Assembly (NCBI RefSeq): GCF_900114995.1
Contig: NZ_FOUX01000006.1
Coordinates: forward strand, 372,001 to 436,000
Reading direction: 5' to 3'
DNA: 64,000 nt
Source of the DNA: Chitinophaga sp. YR627
GTDB taxonomy: Bacteria; Bacteroidota; Bacteroidia; Chitinophagales; Chitinophagaceae
The translations under genes and the position numbers were made by a program. The notes beneath the pieces are model-generated. The model searched no databases and was not told the DNA's origin. It saw nothing but the letters and a program-made list of their open reading frames with translations. Below, in pieces: positions 9,701-17,572 of the stretch; positions within the stretch are counted from its first letter, which is position 1, and each line of letters opens with the position of its first letter.

Positions 9701-11376
9701 CTGGCGCCCCAGGTAGCTATAAAGAAGACGATCATCAGCACAAACGTGATCATCCTTCTGCCAGCTATATAACCGACCAGTTTTGAATAGCTGCGTTCTG
9801 TTTTATTATATCCGAAGTTGAATTTATCAAAGAAGCGTTGCAGCAGACTTTTCTTCTTACCTGCATCATGGTTGTGACGTAACATAATGGCACACAGTGC
9901 GGGTGTTAACGTAACCGCATTGATACCCGATATCACGATCGCAATAGCAAGTGTGAGTGAGAACTGCCGATAAAATACACCTACCGGACCAGAAAGGAAT
10001 GCCACGGGTATAAATACCGCGGACATTACCAGGGTGATGGCTACGATGGCGCCGCTGATCTCTCTCATGGCTGCCAGTGTGGCTTCTAATGGTGGAAGGT
10101 GTGTTTCCTGCATTTTTACGTGCACAGCTTCCACCACTACGATCGCATTATCGACGACAATACCGATCGCGAGTACCAGTGCGAATAATGTCAGCAGGTT
10201 GATGGAGAAGCCAAGCATCTGCATAAAACAAAGGGTACCGATCAGGGCTACCGGCACGGCCAGTGCGGGGATCAGTGTAGAACGGAAGTCCTGCAGGAAG
10301 AGGTATACCACTATAAACACGAGGATGAATGCCTCTATCAATGTTCTCAATACTTCATGAATAGAAGCGTCCAGGAAGCGGGATACGTCGTAGTTGAAGT
10401 TATAGCTCATACCGGGAGGGAAGGAGCTGGTCTGCAGTTCAGCCATACGTGTTTTCACGTTGGCGATCACTTCCTGTGCATTGGAGCCGGGACGTTGTTT
10501 CAGCATGATAGAAGCAGATGGCTTACCATCTGTTTTAGAAACCATGCCGTAGCTGAGTGCGCCGAAAGTGACGTCTGCCACGTCTTTCAGCTTTAACACG
10601 GAACCATCCGGATTTGCTCTGAGGATAATATTTTCGTATTGTGCGGGGTCAAAGAATTTACCGGTATAGCGGAGTACATATTGTAGTACCTGTGGATCAT
10701 TATCTGCGCTTTCACCCGTTTTGCCAGGAGCGGCTTCAATGTTCTGTTTGCGGATCCCTACGATCACTTCATCCGCAGAAAGATTATAGGCCAGCATACG
10801 GTCAGGTTTGAGCCATACGCGCATGGCATATTCCTTTGCACCCATGATCTCTGCGAAGCCAACACCATCGATCCTTTTCAGTTCCTGGAGTACGTTGATG
10901 TCTGCAAAGTTGTAGATGAACTGTTCATTGAGCGTACTGTCTTCACTCATTACATTGAGGTAAAGCAGCATACTGTTCACTTCTTTTTCCGTGGTCACAC
11001 CTGCCTTGATCACTTCTTCCGGCAGTTCATCGATGATGGTGGCTACACGGTTCTGTACGTTTACTGCCGCCTGATCGGGGTCAGTACCTACATTGAAGAA
11101 GACCTGTATAAGTGTGATACCGTTGTTACTGGAAACAGAAGACATATATGTCATACCCGGCACACCATTAATGGCGCGTTCCAGTGGGGTAGCCACGGCT
11201 TTGGCGCACACTTCAGCATTTGCGCCGGTATATTTGGCGGTCACCGTTACGGAAGGAGGAACGATGTCAGGGAATTGTGTAACGGGTAATGTAAATAACG
11301 CCAGTAATCCAAGCAGTACGATGATCAATGAGATCACGAGCGACAATACTGGTCGTTTGATAAAAGTATCGAACAT
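6784..11376 (-). CDS. RND efflux permease fused to an outer-membrane factor
   Basis: 1530-aa protein joining two normally separate pump parts. Residues 1 to about 1035 are a complete HAE1/AcrB-type proton-driven permease: TM1 (SLVISLIIVLLGLL), two large periplasmic loops, TM4 motif GIVVDNAIVVVEA (one acidic residue of the usual Asp-Asp pair is Asn), and LLGKNAILIVEFA with the conserved Lys. After a short basic linker comes a hydrophobic segment with a lipobox ending at Cys1062 (IAGVLTGC), and then a full TolC/OprM-like outer-membrane factor (about 1062-1530) with its two repeats (YKQFFTDPLLQQLLDTAL; LRPDIQQAALELEAAK). The internal lipobox suggests the OMF part may be released and lipidated after export. 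The adaptor gene lies 148 nt upstream. Substrates unknown; multidrug export is the default inference. Confidence 0.93.
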   Translation of the reverse strand: MFDTFIKRPVLSLVISLIIVLLGLLALFTLPVTQFPDIVPPSVTVTAKYTGANAEVCAKAVATPLERAINGVPGMTYMSSVSSNNGITLIQVFFNVGTDPDQAAVNVQNRVATIIDELPEEVIKAGVTTEKEVNSMLLYLNVMSEDSTLNEQFIYNFADINVLQELKRIDGVGFAEIMGAKEYAMRVWLKPDRMLAYNLSADEVIVGIRKQNIEAAPGKTGESADNDPQVLQYVLRYTGKFFDPAQYENIILRANPDGSVLKLKDVADVTFGALSYGMVSKTDGKPSASIMLKQRPGSNAQEVIANVKTRMAELQTSSFPPGMSYNFNYDVSRFLDASIHEVLRTLIEAFILVFIVVYLFLQDFRSTLIPALAVPVALIGTLCFMQMLGFSINLLTLFALVLAIGIVVDNAIVVVEAVHVKMQETHLPPLEATLAAMREISGAIVAITLVMSAVFIPVAFLSGPVGVFYRQFSLTLAIAIVISGINAVTLTPALCAIMLRHNHDAGKKKSLLQRFFDKFNFGYNKTERSYSKLVGYIAGRRMITFVLMIVFFIATWGASAILPGGFIPSEDQGMIYVNVTTPAGATVSRTEAVLDQVQQIAARLPEGESVSTLAGFSLVNDVAGASYGMGMINLKPWEERKRSVKEIIAALEKETRNIGDASIEFFPPPTVPGFGNSSGFELRVLDRSGSGDLRQTADVTNNFITELKKRKEIGSAFTSFDPDFPQYMIHVDQAMAAKKGVSIENAMSTLQTLLGSFYASNFIRFGQMYKVMVQASPRYRTKPEDVMHLYVKNDAGEMVPFSNFIRMERVYGPEQLTRYNMYTAAMINGDAAPGFSSGDAIKAIEEVAAKSLPRGFAFEWSGMTREQILSGNQAVYVFALCLLFVYLLLAAQYESFLLPLPVILSLPAGIFGAFITLKMAGLENNIYAQVALVMLIGLLGKNAILIVEFAILRTKQGLSVLEAAKEGAVSRLRPILMTSFAFIAGLIPLCVASGAGAMGNRSIGTAAAGGMLIGTVFGVLIIPGLYVLFASIGSKKKIRPQAPKHAAGALTVLLIAGVLTGCYTPSKVNFPDAPQTPHAFNNPVNDSNKVATADSITIASLSYKQFFTDPLLQQLLDTALRNNTDMLIATQRMETARAQLMAARRAWTPEVNAVVSAGVDRWGDYTLNGVGNYDTNLSPNIDDKQRIPGPTPDYFVGLRSSWEIDLWGKMRSRKKAAMLRFMSSEQGRQLIGTQLISQVAGMYYQLMVLDYEQQVILRNIALQESALATVQIQQEAGRATLLAVQQFNAQLLNTRSMSLGLRQQTLELENQLNALLGRFPQSIKRDSALLTMPLPPFAQTGVPAGMLALRPDIQQAALELEAAKADIHAAKASFLPSLNITPYLGLNSFNAGTLFNTPASVAYGVLGGLSAPLLNRQQLRSQYNITTAAGMSAFYDYRQRVINGYQEVISALGKIQNGQEAYTLKEAEVEMLKNGVSTANVLYATGYANYLEVITAQKSVLEAELALAGNKKELLLGTITLYRALGGGKQ

Positions 11377-11407
11377 AAAACGGTGTAATAAAAAATGAAA
11401 AATAGTG

Positions 11408-11494
11408 CCGGACTGAAAAGTCCGGTATCCGCAAAGCAGTCGTCAGCAGCAAATACGCTGGCCTGTCACATACCGGTATCGGTAGGATACCGGA
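11408..11494 (-). other. Overlapping hairpins between adaptor and permease genes
   Basis: CCGGACT-GAAA-AGTCCGG (11408-11425) forms a tight hairpin. CCGGTA (11473-11478) can pair with TACCGG (11488-11493). A 10-nt perfect long-range pairing (TCCGGTATCC 11421-11430 with GGATACCGGA 11485-11494) would exclude both. There is no U-tract. Confidence 0.45.
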
Positions 11495-11524
11495 TATATG
11501 TTGCCTGGTAGCGCGGCTGTTTTT

Positions 11525-12640
11525 TTACAGTGCTTTAATGCTGTCGAGTGTGATAGCAGCAGGATTGATCTTCATACCATCGCGCAGGTTGCGTACACCT
11601 TCATAGACAACCCTGTCGCCGGCACTCAGACCTGACTGTACGATGTAACAGTTGGCCAGTCTTGCGCCCGGTACGAAGTTTTTCATTTTTACCTGGTTGG
11701 ATTTATCCAGGATGAATACATAGTTTTTGTCCTGCATTTCAAATACGGCTTTTTGCGGGAGGAGCATAGCATCGCTCATTTCATTGCTCAGCTGTACCTT
11801 TCCGCTGGCGCCGTGTTTCAGTAAGGACTGTGGATTTGGGAATCTGGCCCTGAAAGCGATGGAGCCGGTTGTTTCTTCGAATTCGCTTTCAATTGTTTCT
11901 ACCTTGCCTGTATATGGATAGTCGCTACCATCTGCCAGCACCAGGTGCACTACAGGATGCTCCTGTCCTTTATTGGCACGGGTATGCTGCAGGTATTCTG
12001 TTTCGGAGACATTGAAGTAAGCATATACTTCTTTGATATCAGATACAGAAGTGAGTAGTGCGCCTTCTCCGATCAGACTACCGGATTTTGATGGTATCCT
12101 GTCTATATATCCGTCAAAAGGAGCACGGATGATCGTGTAGGATAATCTTGTAGCGGCATTGGCCTCAGAGGAACGGGCTTCATCGATGCGGGCATCGACG
12201 GCAGCGAGTCTTGCTTTCGCTACTTCCAGTTCGCTTTTGGCGATTACTTTTTTCTCCACCAGTAATTGCACACGTTCTACTTCCAGCTGAGCGCCTTTTG
12301 CTTCTGCGATGGCGCTGCTGAGTGCAGCTTTGGCTTTTGCGAGTTCGGAGCGGTATTCCTCATCGTTGAGGGTGAAGAGCAACTGTCCCTGTTGGACATG
12401 TTGTCCTTCATCCACATAGATCTTGTTCAGGAAGCCGTTAACACGGGCACGTATTTCCACATTACGTACGGCTTCGATATCTGCCACGTAATTTTTGTGA
12501 AGAACGGTATCACAGAGTGACAGTTGCAGGACCGGGTAGGTATTTAATGTTGATTCATTGTTCACGTTCTCGCCTTTGGTGATACAACCACCGAGGGCAG
12601 CGCTGATAGCTAATATATATATGTTCCTGTACGTTCGCAT
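11525..12640 (-). CDS. RND efflux periplasmic adaptor (membrane fusion protein), lipoprotein
   Basis: Links the inner-membrane permease to the outer-membrane channel. 371 aa from the chosen ATG at 12640, which gives a proper lipoprotein signal (MRTYRNIYILAISAALGGC, Cys19); the open frame extends to 12751 but that extension would bury the signal peptide. Visible domains: barrel-sandwich/lipoyl half (VEIRARVNGFLNKIYVDEGQ), alpha-helical hairpin (about 90-150, KAALSSAIAEAKGAQ), second lipoyl half (TIIRAPFDGYIDRIP), beta-barrel and membrane-proximal domain ending near LRDGMKINP. It belongs to the AcrA/MexA class and precedes the RND-OMF fusion gene in the same direction. A short hairpin sits in its leader at 12663-12682. 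Confidence 0.92.
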   Translation of the reverse strand: MRTYRNIYILAISAALGGCITKGENVNNESTLNTYPVLQLSLCDTVLHKNYVADIEAVRNVEIRARVNGFLNKIYVDEGQHVQQGQLLFTLNDEEYRSELAKAKAALSSAIAEAKGAQLEVERVQLLVEKKVIAKSELEVAKARLAAVDARIDEARSSEANAATRLSYTIIRAPFDGYIDRIPSKSGSLIGEGALLTSVSDIKEVYAYFNVSETEYLQHTRANKGQEHPVVHLVLADGSDYPYTGKVETIESEFEETTGSIAFRARFPNPQSLLKHGASGKVQLSNEMSDAMLLPQKAVFEMQDKNYVFILDKSNQVKMKNFVPGARLANCYIVQSGLSAGDRVVYEGVRNLRDGMKINPAAITLDSIKAL

Positions 12641-12662
12641 GATAGGAGTGAATAGTTTTACA

Positions 12663-12682
12663 GGACCACTTGCGGGTGGTCC
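12663..12682 (-). other. Hairpin in the 5' leader of the adaptor gene
   Basis: GGACCAC (12663-12669) pairs with GTGGTCC (12676-12682), loop 6 nt, about 23 nt upstream of the adaptor start. Could be an operator or RNA hairpin; nothing more is visible. Confidence 0.35.
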
Positions 12683-12801
12683 GTCATGTTGAAATACATA
12701 CAGCATCAGCCGACAAGCAAAAAGATGATTGTCAGCTGTTGACGGCTGCATGTTATTTGTAAAAAACGGGTGACGAAGAGAAATAGGTAAAACTATTCAG
12801 A

Positions 12802-13203
12802 TCAGAAGGGGGTATACCTGGACAGAAAACTATAATAGGCTGGCAGAAACGCGCTTTGTTGCTGGTAGACGCCGGTCTTATTCTGTTGTACAGGTATGTA
12901 AAACTCCAGGTTATGCTCCAGTTGGGTGAAGCGGGTCGTATAACTTGAAGACTGTGAAGGGCTATTTAGATAATATCTTTTTTTACGTGGTACTTTGGTG
13001 ACGCGCAGGAAAACTGGTACGTCTTCGGGTTCTTCGATACCGAGGTCTTCGCTATCGATACAGCGGATCTCTATTTTTTCATGGTCAAACAGGCGTTCGA
13101 AGCAGAGACTTTTCTGCTTGAAGGGTGATTTTGCATGTACTACGGCTGAGTGGCCTGTCAGAAGGCCACAGAACAGCAGGAAGTACAGTAAAAACCTGCG
13201 CAT
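12802..13203 (-). CDS. Small exported hypothetical protein
   Basis: About 133 aa from ATG 13203, chosen because it puts MRRF directly ahead of the hydrophobic core LLYFLLFCGLLTG and a likely signal-peptidase site (VVHAK). An alternative ATG at 13227 adds eight residues. The mature part has a basic patch (KVPRKKRYY) and no recognised domain. A well-formed Bacteroidota promoter lies just upstream (13256-13287), which supports a real gene. Not in an obvious operon with the efflux genes, although it is codirectional. Confidence 0.55.
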   Translation of the reverse strand: MRRFLLYFLLFCGLLTGHSAVVHAKSPFKQKSLCFERLFDHEKIEIRCIDSEDLGIEEPEDVPVFLRVTKVPRKKRYYLNSPSQSSSYTTRFTQLEHNLEFYIPVQQNKTGVYQQQSAFLPAYYSFLSRYTPF

Positions 13204-13255
13204 AATATGCCTGTTCGTGTTGATCATGAATAATAATTCGCTCTCAGTTGGTCCG

Positions 13256-13287
13256 CAAATATAAAAATGAAGCGCGCTTAATCCAAA
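13256..13287 (-). promoter_or_regulatory. Bacteroidota-type promoter for the small exported protein
   Basis: Reading the minus strand: TTTG (13287-13284), 20 nt, TATATTTG (13263-13256). Both boxes and the spacing match the Bacteroidota sigma consensus. Confidence 0.7.
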
Positions 13288-13315
13288 TGCTGACTTGACG
13301 AACGGTAAAAATTTA

Positions 13316-13633
13316 TTATTTGTTAATCGTTTCGGCTGCTTCTTTTGCGGCTTTCCTGCGCATAAAAAGTTTGTTAAAAATTACCTGGAGGATGAGTGCC
13401 GCCGGCATATAGAGAACCCAGTGACTAAACATGAAGGAAAACTCCATCATACCACATCTGCCCGCAAATGCTTCCTCAATTGGTCTGGGATGCAGCTTTT
13501 CTTCCACAAAAAAATAGATCTGTGGATAGAAGAATAATAATGCCGTTGTAAAAAGAAATGTAAATAATGCCGATGTGTAGGGTCGGAAAAAAGCGGATAA
13601 CAGCGGGACCAGTAAGTAGGGCAGCAATGACAT
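13316..13633 (-). CDS. Small integral membrane protein, unknown function
   Basis: 105 aa, strongly hydrophobic, with about three membrane segments (residues 1-18, 20-42, 65-90) and a basic, Lys/Arg/Glu-rich C-terminal tail (MRRKAAKEAAE), so the C-terminus is likely cytosolic. A TAAATTTG -7-like box lies at 13657-13650, 17 nt before the start. No family recognised. Confidence 0.5.
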   Translation of the reverse strand: MSLLPYLLVPLLSAFFRPYTSALFTFLFTTALLFFYPQIYFFVEEKLHPRPIEEAFAGRCGMMEFSFMFSHWVLYMPAALILQVIFNKLFMRRKAAKEAAETINK

Positions 13634-13763
13634 GATAGCAAGATACGCACAAATTTATGGTTGTGCTCTCTTGTTCAGGCATGTTCCTTGTTTTCGTTTA
13701 TAACGAACACATTATGAGATACATTAGAAATTAAGATAGATTAAAAAAATTAAAAGTGAATAT

Positions 13764-14471
13764 ATGAAACCCATTATTTATTTTCTGCTGATTTGTGGTA
13801 TTGCCTGTAATTCCCCTTTGAAAAGCAAACAGGAGATGTCAGATTCAGCCAGTTCCCAGGAAAATGCTACGCAGGCAGCCTCCAGTAATTCCAGTGAGAA
13901 TGCCAGCGGAGGTACTGCTAATGCAGGGAGTGCGCCAGCTCCCGGAGAAGAGAGCTCCAATGTCACTAAAGGCGGAAATGAAGCCGTATCAAAAACACTC
14001 CGGTATAAGAATTATAAGTATGCGATCGTTTCTAAAGGAGATGGCAGCGGTCGTACGATCACTATTGCGGACACAGATACAAAGATTGATTCGCTGAAAG
14101 CGGACAGTACCACTATCCATGATGTAAAGGGGATCCTGCAGCAAACGGCTATAGACGATCTTGATAATGATAAAAATCCGGAGATCTATTTGTTCACTTA
14201 TGCAGATGGAACAGAACATACGGGTAGCGTATACGGTATTACTTATATTAATAACAAAGGCGTACGTATTTTCTCCGGTGATGTAGATGATCCGGAACTG
14301 AAGGGATATCGTGGAAGAGATTCATTCTATGTGCAGCAAAAACACATTGTACGCACATATCCTGTTTATGGCGAATCTGATCCTGATGGCAAGCCTTCCG
14401 GCGGAAAACGCACCATTAAATATAAGCTGACAAAACAAGGTAACAGTTACATGCTCAAAGAAGCGAAATAA
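13764..14471 (+). CDS. Lipoprotein with Ser/Ala-rich linker, unknown function
   Basis: 235 aa. Signal peptide with lipobox-like ICGIAC (Cys15), then a low-complexity Ser/Ala/Gly/Asn/Glu linker (about 20-75) typical of surface-tethered lipoproteins, then a globular domain (about 80-235) with an acidic FG-GAP-like stretch (DDLDNDKNPEIYLF) and GVRIFSGDVDDPEL. The Asp-rich motif may bind calcium. No enzyme motif. Monocistronic. Confidence 0.6.
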   Translation: MKPIIYFLLICGIACNSPLKSKQEMSDSASSQENATQAASSNSSENASGGTANAGSAPAPGEESSNVTKGGNEAVSKTLRYKNYKYAIVSKGDGSGRTITIADTDTKIDSLKADSTTIHDVKGILQQTAIDDLDNDKNPEIYLFTYADGTEHTGSVYGITYINNKGVRIFSGDVDDPELKGYRGRDSFYVQQKHIVRTYPVYGESDPDGKPSGGKRTIKYKLTKQGNSYMLKEAK

Positions 14472-14637
14472 GTTGTTACTTTTGCAATACCAATTAACCC
14501 AGGGACACATTAATGACCTCATTACAGCTATCAGAAAACAGCGATTGATATAGCTGACCCCATGTGCTATCTGTAATCAGGCATTAACAATAACAACCAT
14601 TGTACATTCAATTACATTAATCAATATCTGAAAAACC

Positions 14638-15162
14638 ATGGATTGCGATACAGAAAACTTGATTTGGGGCCTCACCGGGTTTGCCGCCGGCGCTTTGATC
14701 GTACGTATGTTCACCATTTATTTTGGTCCTTTTTTTAAGATCCGGGGTAAAGTCAGACTCCAGGAGAAACGACTTATTCTATATGGATATGACACCCGTT
14801 ACTCGATCATACGTACCGGTTACACCATTGCGAGAGCTGAGATCAACCTCAAATTCTACAACACCTCTGCTGCTACAAAAGCTGTCACTGATATCGCTAT
14901 TGCAGGAAGATTCAGTCTGACGAAATTTATGATTAAGTTCGAAGGAAACCCACTTCAACCGGGATTTAATGTAGAAGGAAAGAAAACAACTGAACGTCGT
15001 TATTCGGGTTTGGTCATCCCAGGTACAAAGGTTAATCTGCTAAAACAGGAGGACTTTAATGTCATTGTATATTACAAAGTTGGTGACCGTACGTATCAGG
15101 AGACGTTTAGTCCGGAGGAGCTGGAGGTGAAGGATCTGCAGATGGGGACTGTGTTGAATTAG
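14638..15162 (+). CDS. Hypothetical protein with one N-terminal membrane segment
   Basis: 174 aa. An acidic N-terminus (MDCDTENL) is followed by a hydrophobic helix (about 9-32) and a beta-rich domain with many alternating hydrophobic residues (EINLKFYNT, NVIVYYKVGDRTYQETF). Likely anchored with a soluble domain; no family recognised. A TACTTTTG box at 14477-14484 could drive it with a long leader of about 150 nt. Confidence 0.5.
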   Translation: MDCDTENLIWGLTGFAAGALIVRMFTIYFGPFFKIRGKVRLQEKRLILYGYDTRYSIIRTGYTIARAEINLKFYNTSAATKAVTDIAIAGRFSLTKFMIKFEGNPLQPGFNVEGKKTTERRYSGLVIPGTKVNLLKQEDFNVIVYYKVGDRTYQETFSPEELEVKDLQMGTVLN

Positions 15163-15660
15163 GAGGGGAGTGTGATAAAGGAATGGAGAGGTTGAAAAGA
15201 GGGGTGGATGAGAACAGAGAAGTATGGAGAGGAATTGTAGGTAACAAAGGAATGGAAAGGTGGGTGAAGGGATAGAGGAGGAATATGGAGAGCATGAGAA
15301 CAGAGAAGTATGGAGAGGAATTGTAGGTAATAAAGGAATGGAAAGATGAGTGAAGAAACAGCAGAGGAATAATAGAATGAGGGAAGAATAGAGACGTTAC
15401 ATGAGATGGAATAAACGCCGATAAGGGATTAGCAATAGGGTAGAGCGGATGGAGAAGGACTAATAAGGAACAAGAGAATGGCAAGTTATATAGAAGAACA
15501 GAAAATAGATGGTAAAGTAATGGCAGAAGAATGAAAATATGGAGAGTTATAACAAAGCATAAGTGAATGGTAAAAGAAATGTAGCATATAGTGAAAGCAG
15601 TATCAAAATAACCTATATAGTACAGAAAGTACGAAAAGAAGCAGCAAGCATAACTATATT
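15163..15660 (+). repeat. Polypurine tract with 62-bp direct repeats
   Basis: About 500 bp directly after a stop codon in which the plus strand is strongly A/G-biased with very few C. It holds two 62-bp direct copies, 15208-15269 and 15294-15355 (86 bp apart, 59/62 identical), and a partial third GGAATGG-containing unit from about 15178. No believable gene: the open minus-strand frame here is a Pro/Ser/Leu/Phe low-complexity translation of the purine bias. Confidence 0.8.
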
Positions 15661-15734
15661 ATAACTCACGCTTCATCATAAGCAGCAAATTGATAAAGAA
15701 CTCATACATCCCCAGTACGACATGTTCGGCGGAA

Positions 15735-15885
15735 GGTTTCAGGAGGAGATCCCGGACCTTAGCTATTTGAAGTTAGCCGATACGTCGTTCTGAAGGTAAA
15801 ATAGCATTGTCATGCCCAATACGACCCACCACGCCCCATAGCAAGTGACTTCAAAGAGCGTCAGTCCGGGGTCCCTTCTGAAACC
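15735..15885. repeat. Palindromic interspersed element, copy 1
   Basis: Imperfect inverted repeat: arm 15735-15773 and arm 15848-15885, separated by 74 bp. Both arms resemble the ends of the elements at 26.05 and 26.65 kb: the left arm matches the CCTTAGC-type end at 22 of 28 positions, the right arm (reversed) matches the CTGATGC-type end at 23 of 30. It lies between a polypurine tract and the terminator of the SH3 gene, and is non-coding. Confidence 0.7.
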
Positions 15886-15956
15886 GCACGCAACATTTCA
15901 TAATCAAGTAGTAACCGTCTTGGGCACTGAAACCACACAAAACCCATCACCAGCAA

Positions 15957-15996
15957 TAAAAAAGCCGGACGGCCTTAACACCATCCGGCTAAAAAG
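15957..15996 (-). terminator. Terminator of the SH3-domain gene
   Basis: AGCCGGACGG (15963-15972) pairs with CCATCCGGCT (15981-15990); on the minus strand it is followed by a T-run. Confidence 0.75.
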
Positions 15997-16013
15997 ATAA
16001 ATTCCATGACAAA

Positions 16014-16436
16014 TTACTCAACAGGCTTCAGGTACTGCGCATGCGCATACCCTTCCTCGCCGTCTTTCGTTCTTATCAACCACCATTGATCACTATGCTT
16101 ACTCACCAACGACACGATCTCCTTATGCCCGGCTTTGCCGATGATCGGCTGATCCGTTCCCGGACCTTTCCGCACATTCAGATTCGATGATTGCGTCACG
16201 ACTTCCAGCTTCGCACCTTCTACGGCGGTTGCTACTTTGATGTCCATCACGACATCACCGGTAAGAAAGTTCGGATCGATCTTCCCATAAATATTCCAAA
16301 GATTATCCTTCACCGCACCACTCGGTGCTTCGCCGCTAATATGCAGTACACCATCCGTTTCATTTACCTGAAGATTATCCGTCCCGGATGACCTGGCAGT
16401 ATCTATCAGTTCTTTGTATTTGTCCTGTAATGACAT
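16014..16436 (-). CDS. SH3b-domain protein with N-terminal BON-like region
   Basis: 140 aa. Residues about 5-75 resemble a BON/LysM-associated domain (GVLHISGEAPSGAVKDNLWNIYGKIDPNF). Residues about 78-138 form a bacterial SH3 domain (SNLNVRKGPGTDQPIIGKA, WWLIRTKDGEEGYAHAQYL), the type that binds peptidoglycan peptides. No signal peptide is visible, so the location is uncertain. It follows a BON lipoprotein by 20 nt and is probably cotranscribed with it. Confidence 0.75.
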   Translation of the reverse strand: MSLQDKYKELIDTARSSGTDNLQVNETDGVLHISGEAPSGAVKDNLWNIYGKIDPNFLTGDVVMDIKVATAVEGAKLEVVTQSSNLNVRKGPGTDQPIIGKAGHKEIVSLVSKHSDQWWLIRTKDGEEGYAHAQYLKPVE

Positions 16437-16456
16437 AAAACAATGAATTTAGAAGG

Positions 16457-16963
16457 TTATTTTACTTTCAGACCAGAAGCATCTACTTTCTTCGGATGCA
16501 GACCATCCAGCGCCTGTTTCAGCGTCTTCCATTTAGCGGCAGACAATTCACCAGTTACGCTGATCACACCGGCGTCTACTTTCACATCTACGCCAGGGAA
16601 GTCTTTGGTAATATCAGCTACCCCTGTACGAAGTGCCTCATCAGCGGCATTCACCGGAGCAGCTGTTGTATCCACAACAGGAGCAGGTGGCGCAGGAGGA
16701 GTGACCATAATGTTATTGGTAATGCTCTTTACGCCTTCAACAGCCGCTACTTTAGTTTCTGCTGCAGTCCTTGCTGCTTCGTCAGGTACATTACCCGCCA
16801 GGGTTACAACACCTTCTTTTACGTCAGCCGTAACTTCAGGCATACCACTGAGTTGTTCAGTCACTTTTGCCTGGATCTGCGTATCAGAAGGTTTGCCTTT
16901 ACAAGCGACCATGAAAGCCAGTGCCAGGCAAAGGAACGCAATGCTCAATTGTTTGTTTCTCAT
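16457..16963 (-). CDS. BON-domain lipoprotein
   Basis: 168 aa with signal peptide and lipobox (FMVACKG, Cys21). Two BON domains: about 28-88 (VTADVKEGVVTLAGNVPDEAAR... VKSITNNI) and about 105-165 (VDVKVDAGVISVTGELSAAKWKTL), separated by a Pro/Ala-rich linker. BON domains are associated with outer-membrane or envelope stability. It sits in a probable operon with the SH3b gene downstream and 44 nt after the DUF937-like gene. Confidence 0.85.
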   Translation of the reverse strand: MRNKQLSIAFLCLALAFMVACKGKPSDTQIQAKVTEQLSGMPEVTADVKEGVVTLAGNVPDEAARTAAETKVAAVEGVKSITNNIMVTPPAPPAPVVDTTAAPVNAADEALRTGVADITKDFPGVDVKVDAGVISVTGELSAAKWKTLKQALDGLHPKKVDASGLKVK

Positions 16964-17007
16964 AAGAATTATAGATTGGATGGTTAAAAATTTTTCGGGG
17001 AGCGTGT

Positions 17008-17535
17008 TTATCTGAACATTTTAGTCAGATCGTTGAGGTCAACATCACCGTCGCCATCTTTGTCAAGACCGAATTTGCCACCGATGTTGTTGATAGTATT
17101 CTGGATGTTGCCACCGCCGAGGTTGCCCAGGCCGCCTGCCAGATTACCACCACCACCGAGGGAAGACAGGATATCCTGAATATTGAAGCCGTTACCAGCT
17201 CCGCCGCCTTGCTGACCGCCTTTCATCGCATTTAATACTGTTGGGATCAGTACAGAAGCGATGCTTGCAGCAGTAGCTCCGTTGATACCGAATTTCTCCA
17301 TAATATTACCAGCAAAGTTCTGCTGGATATTCTGAGCTACCGGATGATCAGCTGATTCCAGTGCCTCATTTACCTGTTGTGTTTCGCCGTTGGCTTGCAG
17401 TTGGCTGAAGGTGGAGAGGATCGTGTTCTGTGCTTCTGCGATCACGCCATCATTGTGCTCATTAGGCACTTCCGGATTGTTGATGACAGATTGCAGACCA
17501 CTTTGCTGGATCAGTTGCGTGAATTGTTCAAACAT
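17008..17535 (-). CDS. DUF937-like protein with a C-terminal EF-hand loop
   Basis: 175 aa. The N-terminal part (about 1-115) is helical with the phrase NFAGNIMEKFGINGATAASIASVLIPTVL split over the typical DUF937/YidB-like pattern. A Gly/Asn/Leu-rich flexible stretch (115-150) follows, and the C-terminus ends in a canonical calcium loop DKDGDGDVDLND. No signal peptide. First gene of the probable set with BON and SH3b proteins. A TACCTTTG -7 box lies at 17572-17565. Confidence 0.7.
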   Translation of the reverse strand: MFEQFTQLIQQSGLQSVINNPEVPNEHNDGVIAEAQNTILSTFSQLQANGETQQVNEALESADHPVAQNIQQNFAGNIMEKFGINGATAASIASVLIPTVLNAMKGGQQGGGAGNGFNIQDILSSLGGGGNLAGGLGNLGGGNIQNTINNIGGKFGLDKDGDGDVDLNDLTKMFR

Positions 17536-17572
17536 AAAAGAGTTTTATAAGGTAAATAAGATGACAAAGGTA

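Noticed and set aside
15107..15484. Minus-strand frame of 125 codons
   Set aside because: Low-complexity Pro/Ser/Leu/Phe translation of the purine tract; overlaps a real plus-strand gene end.
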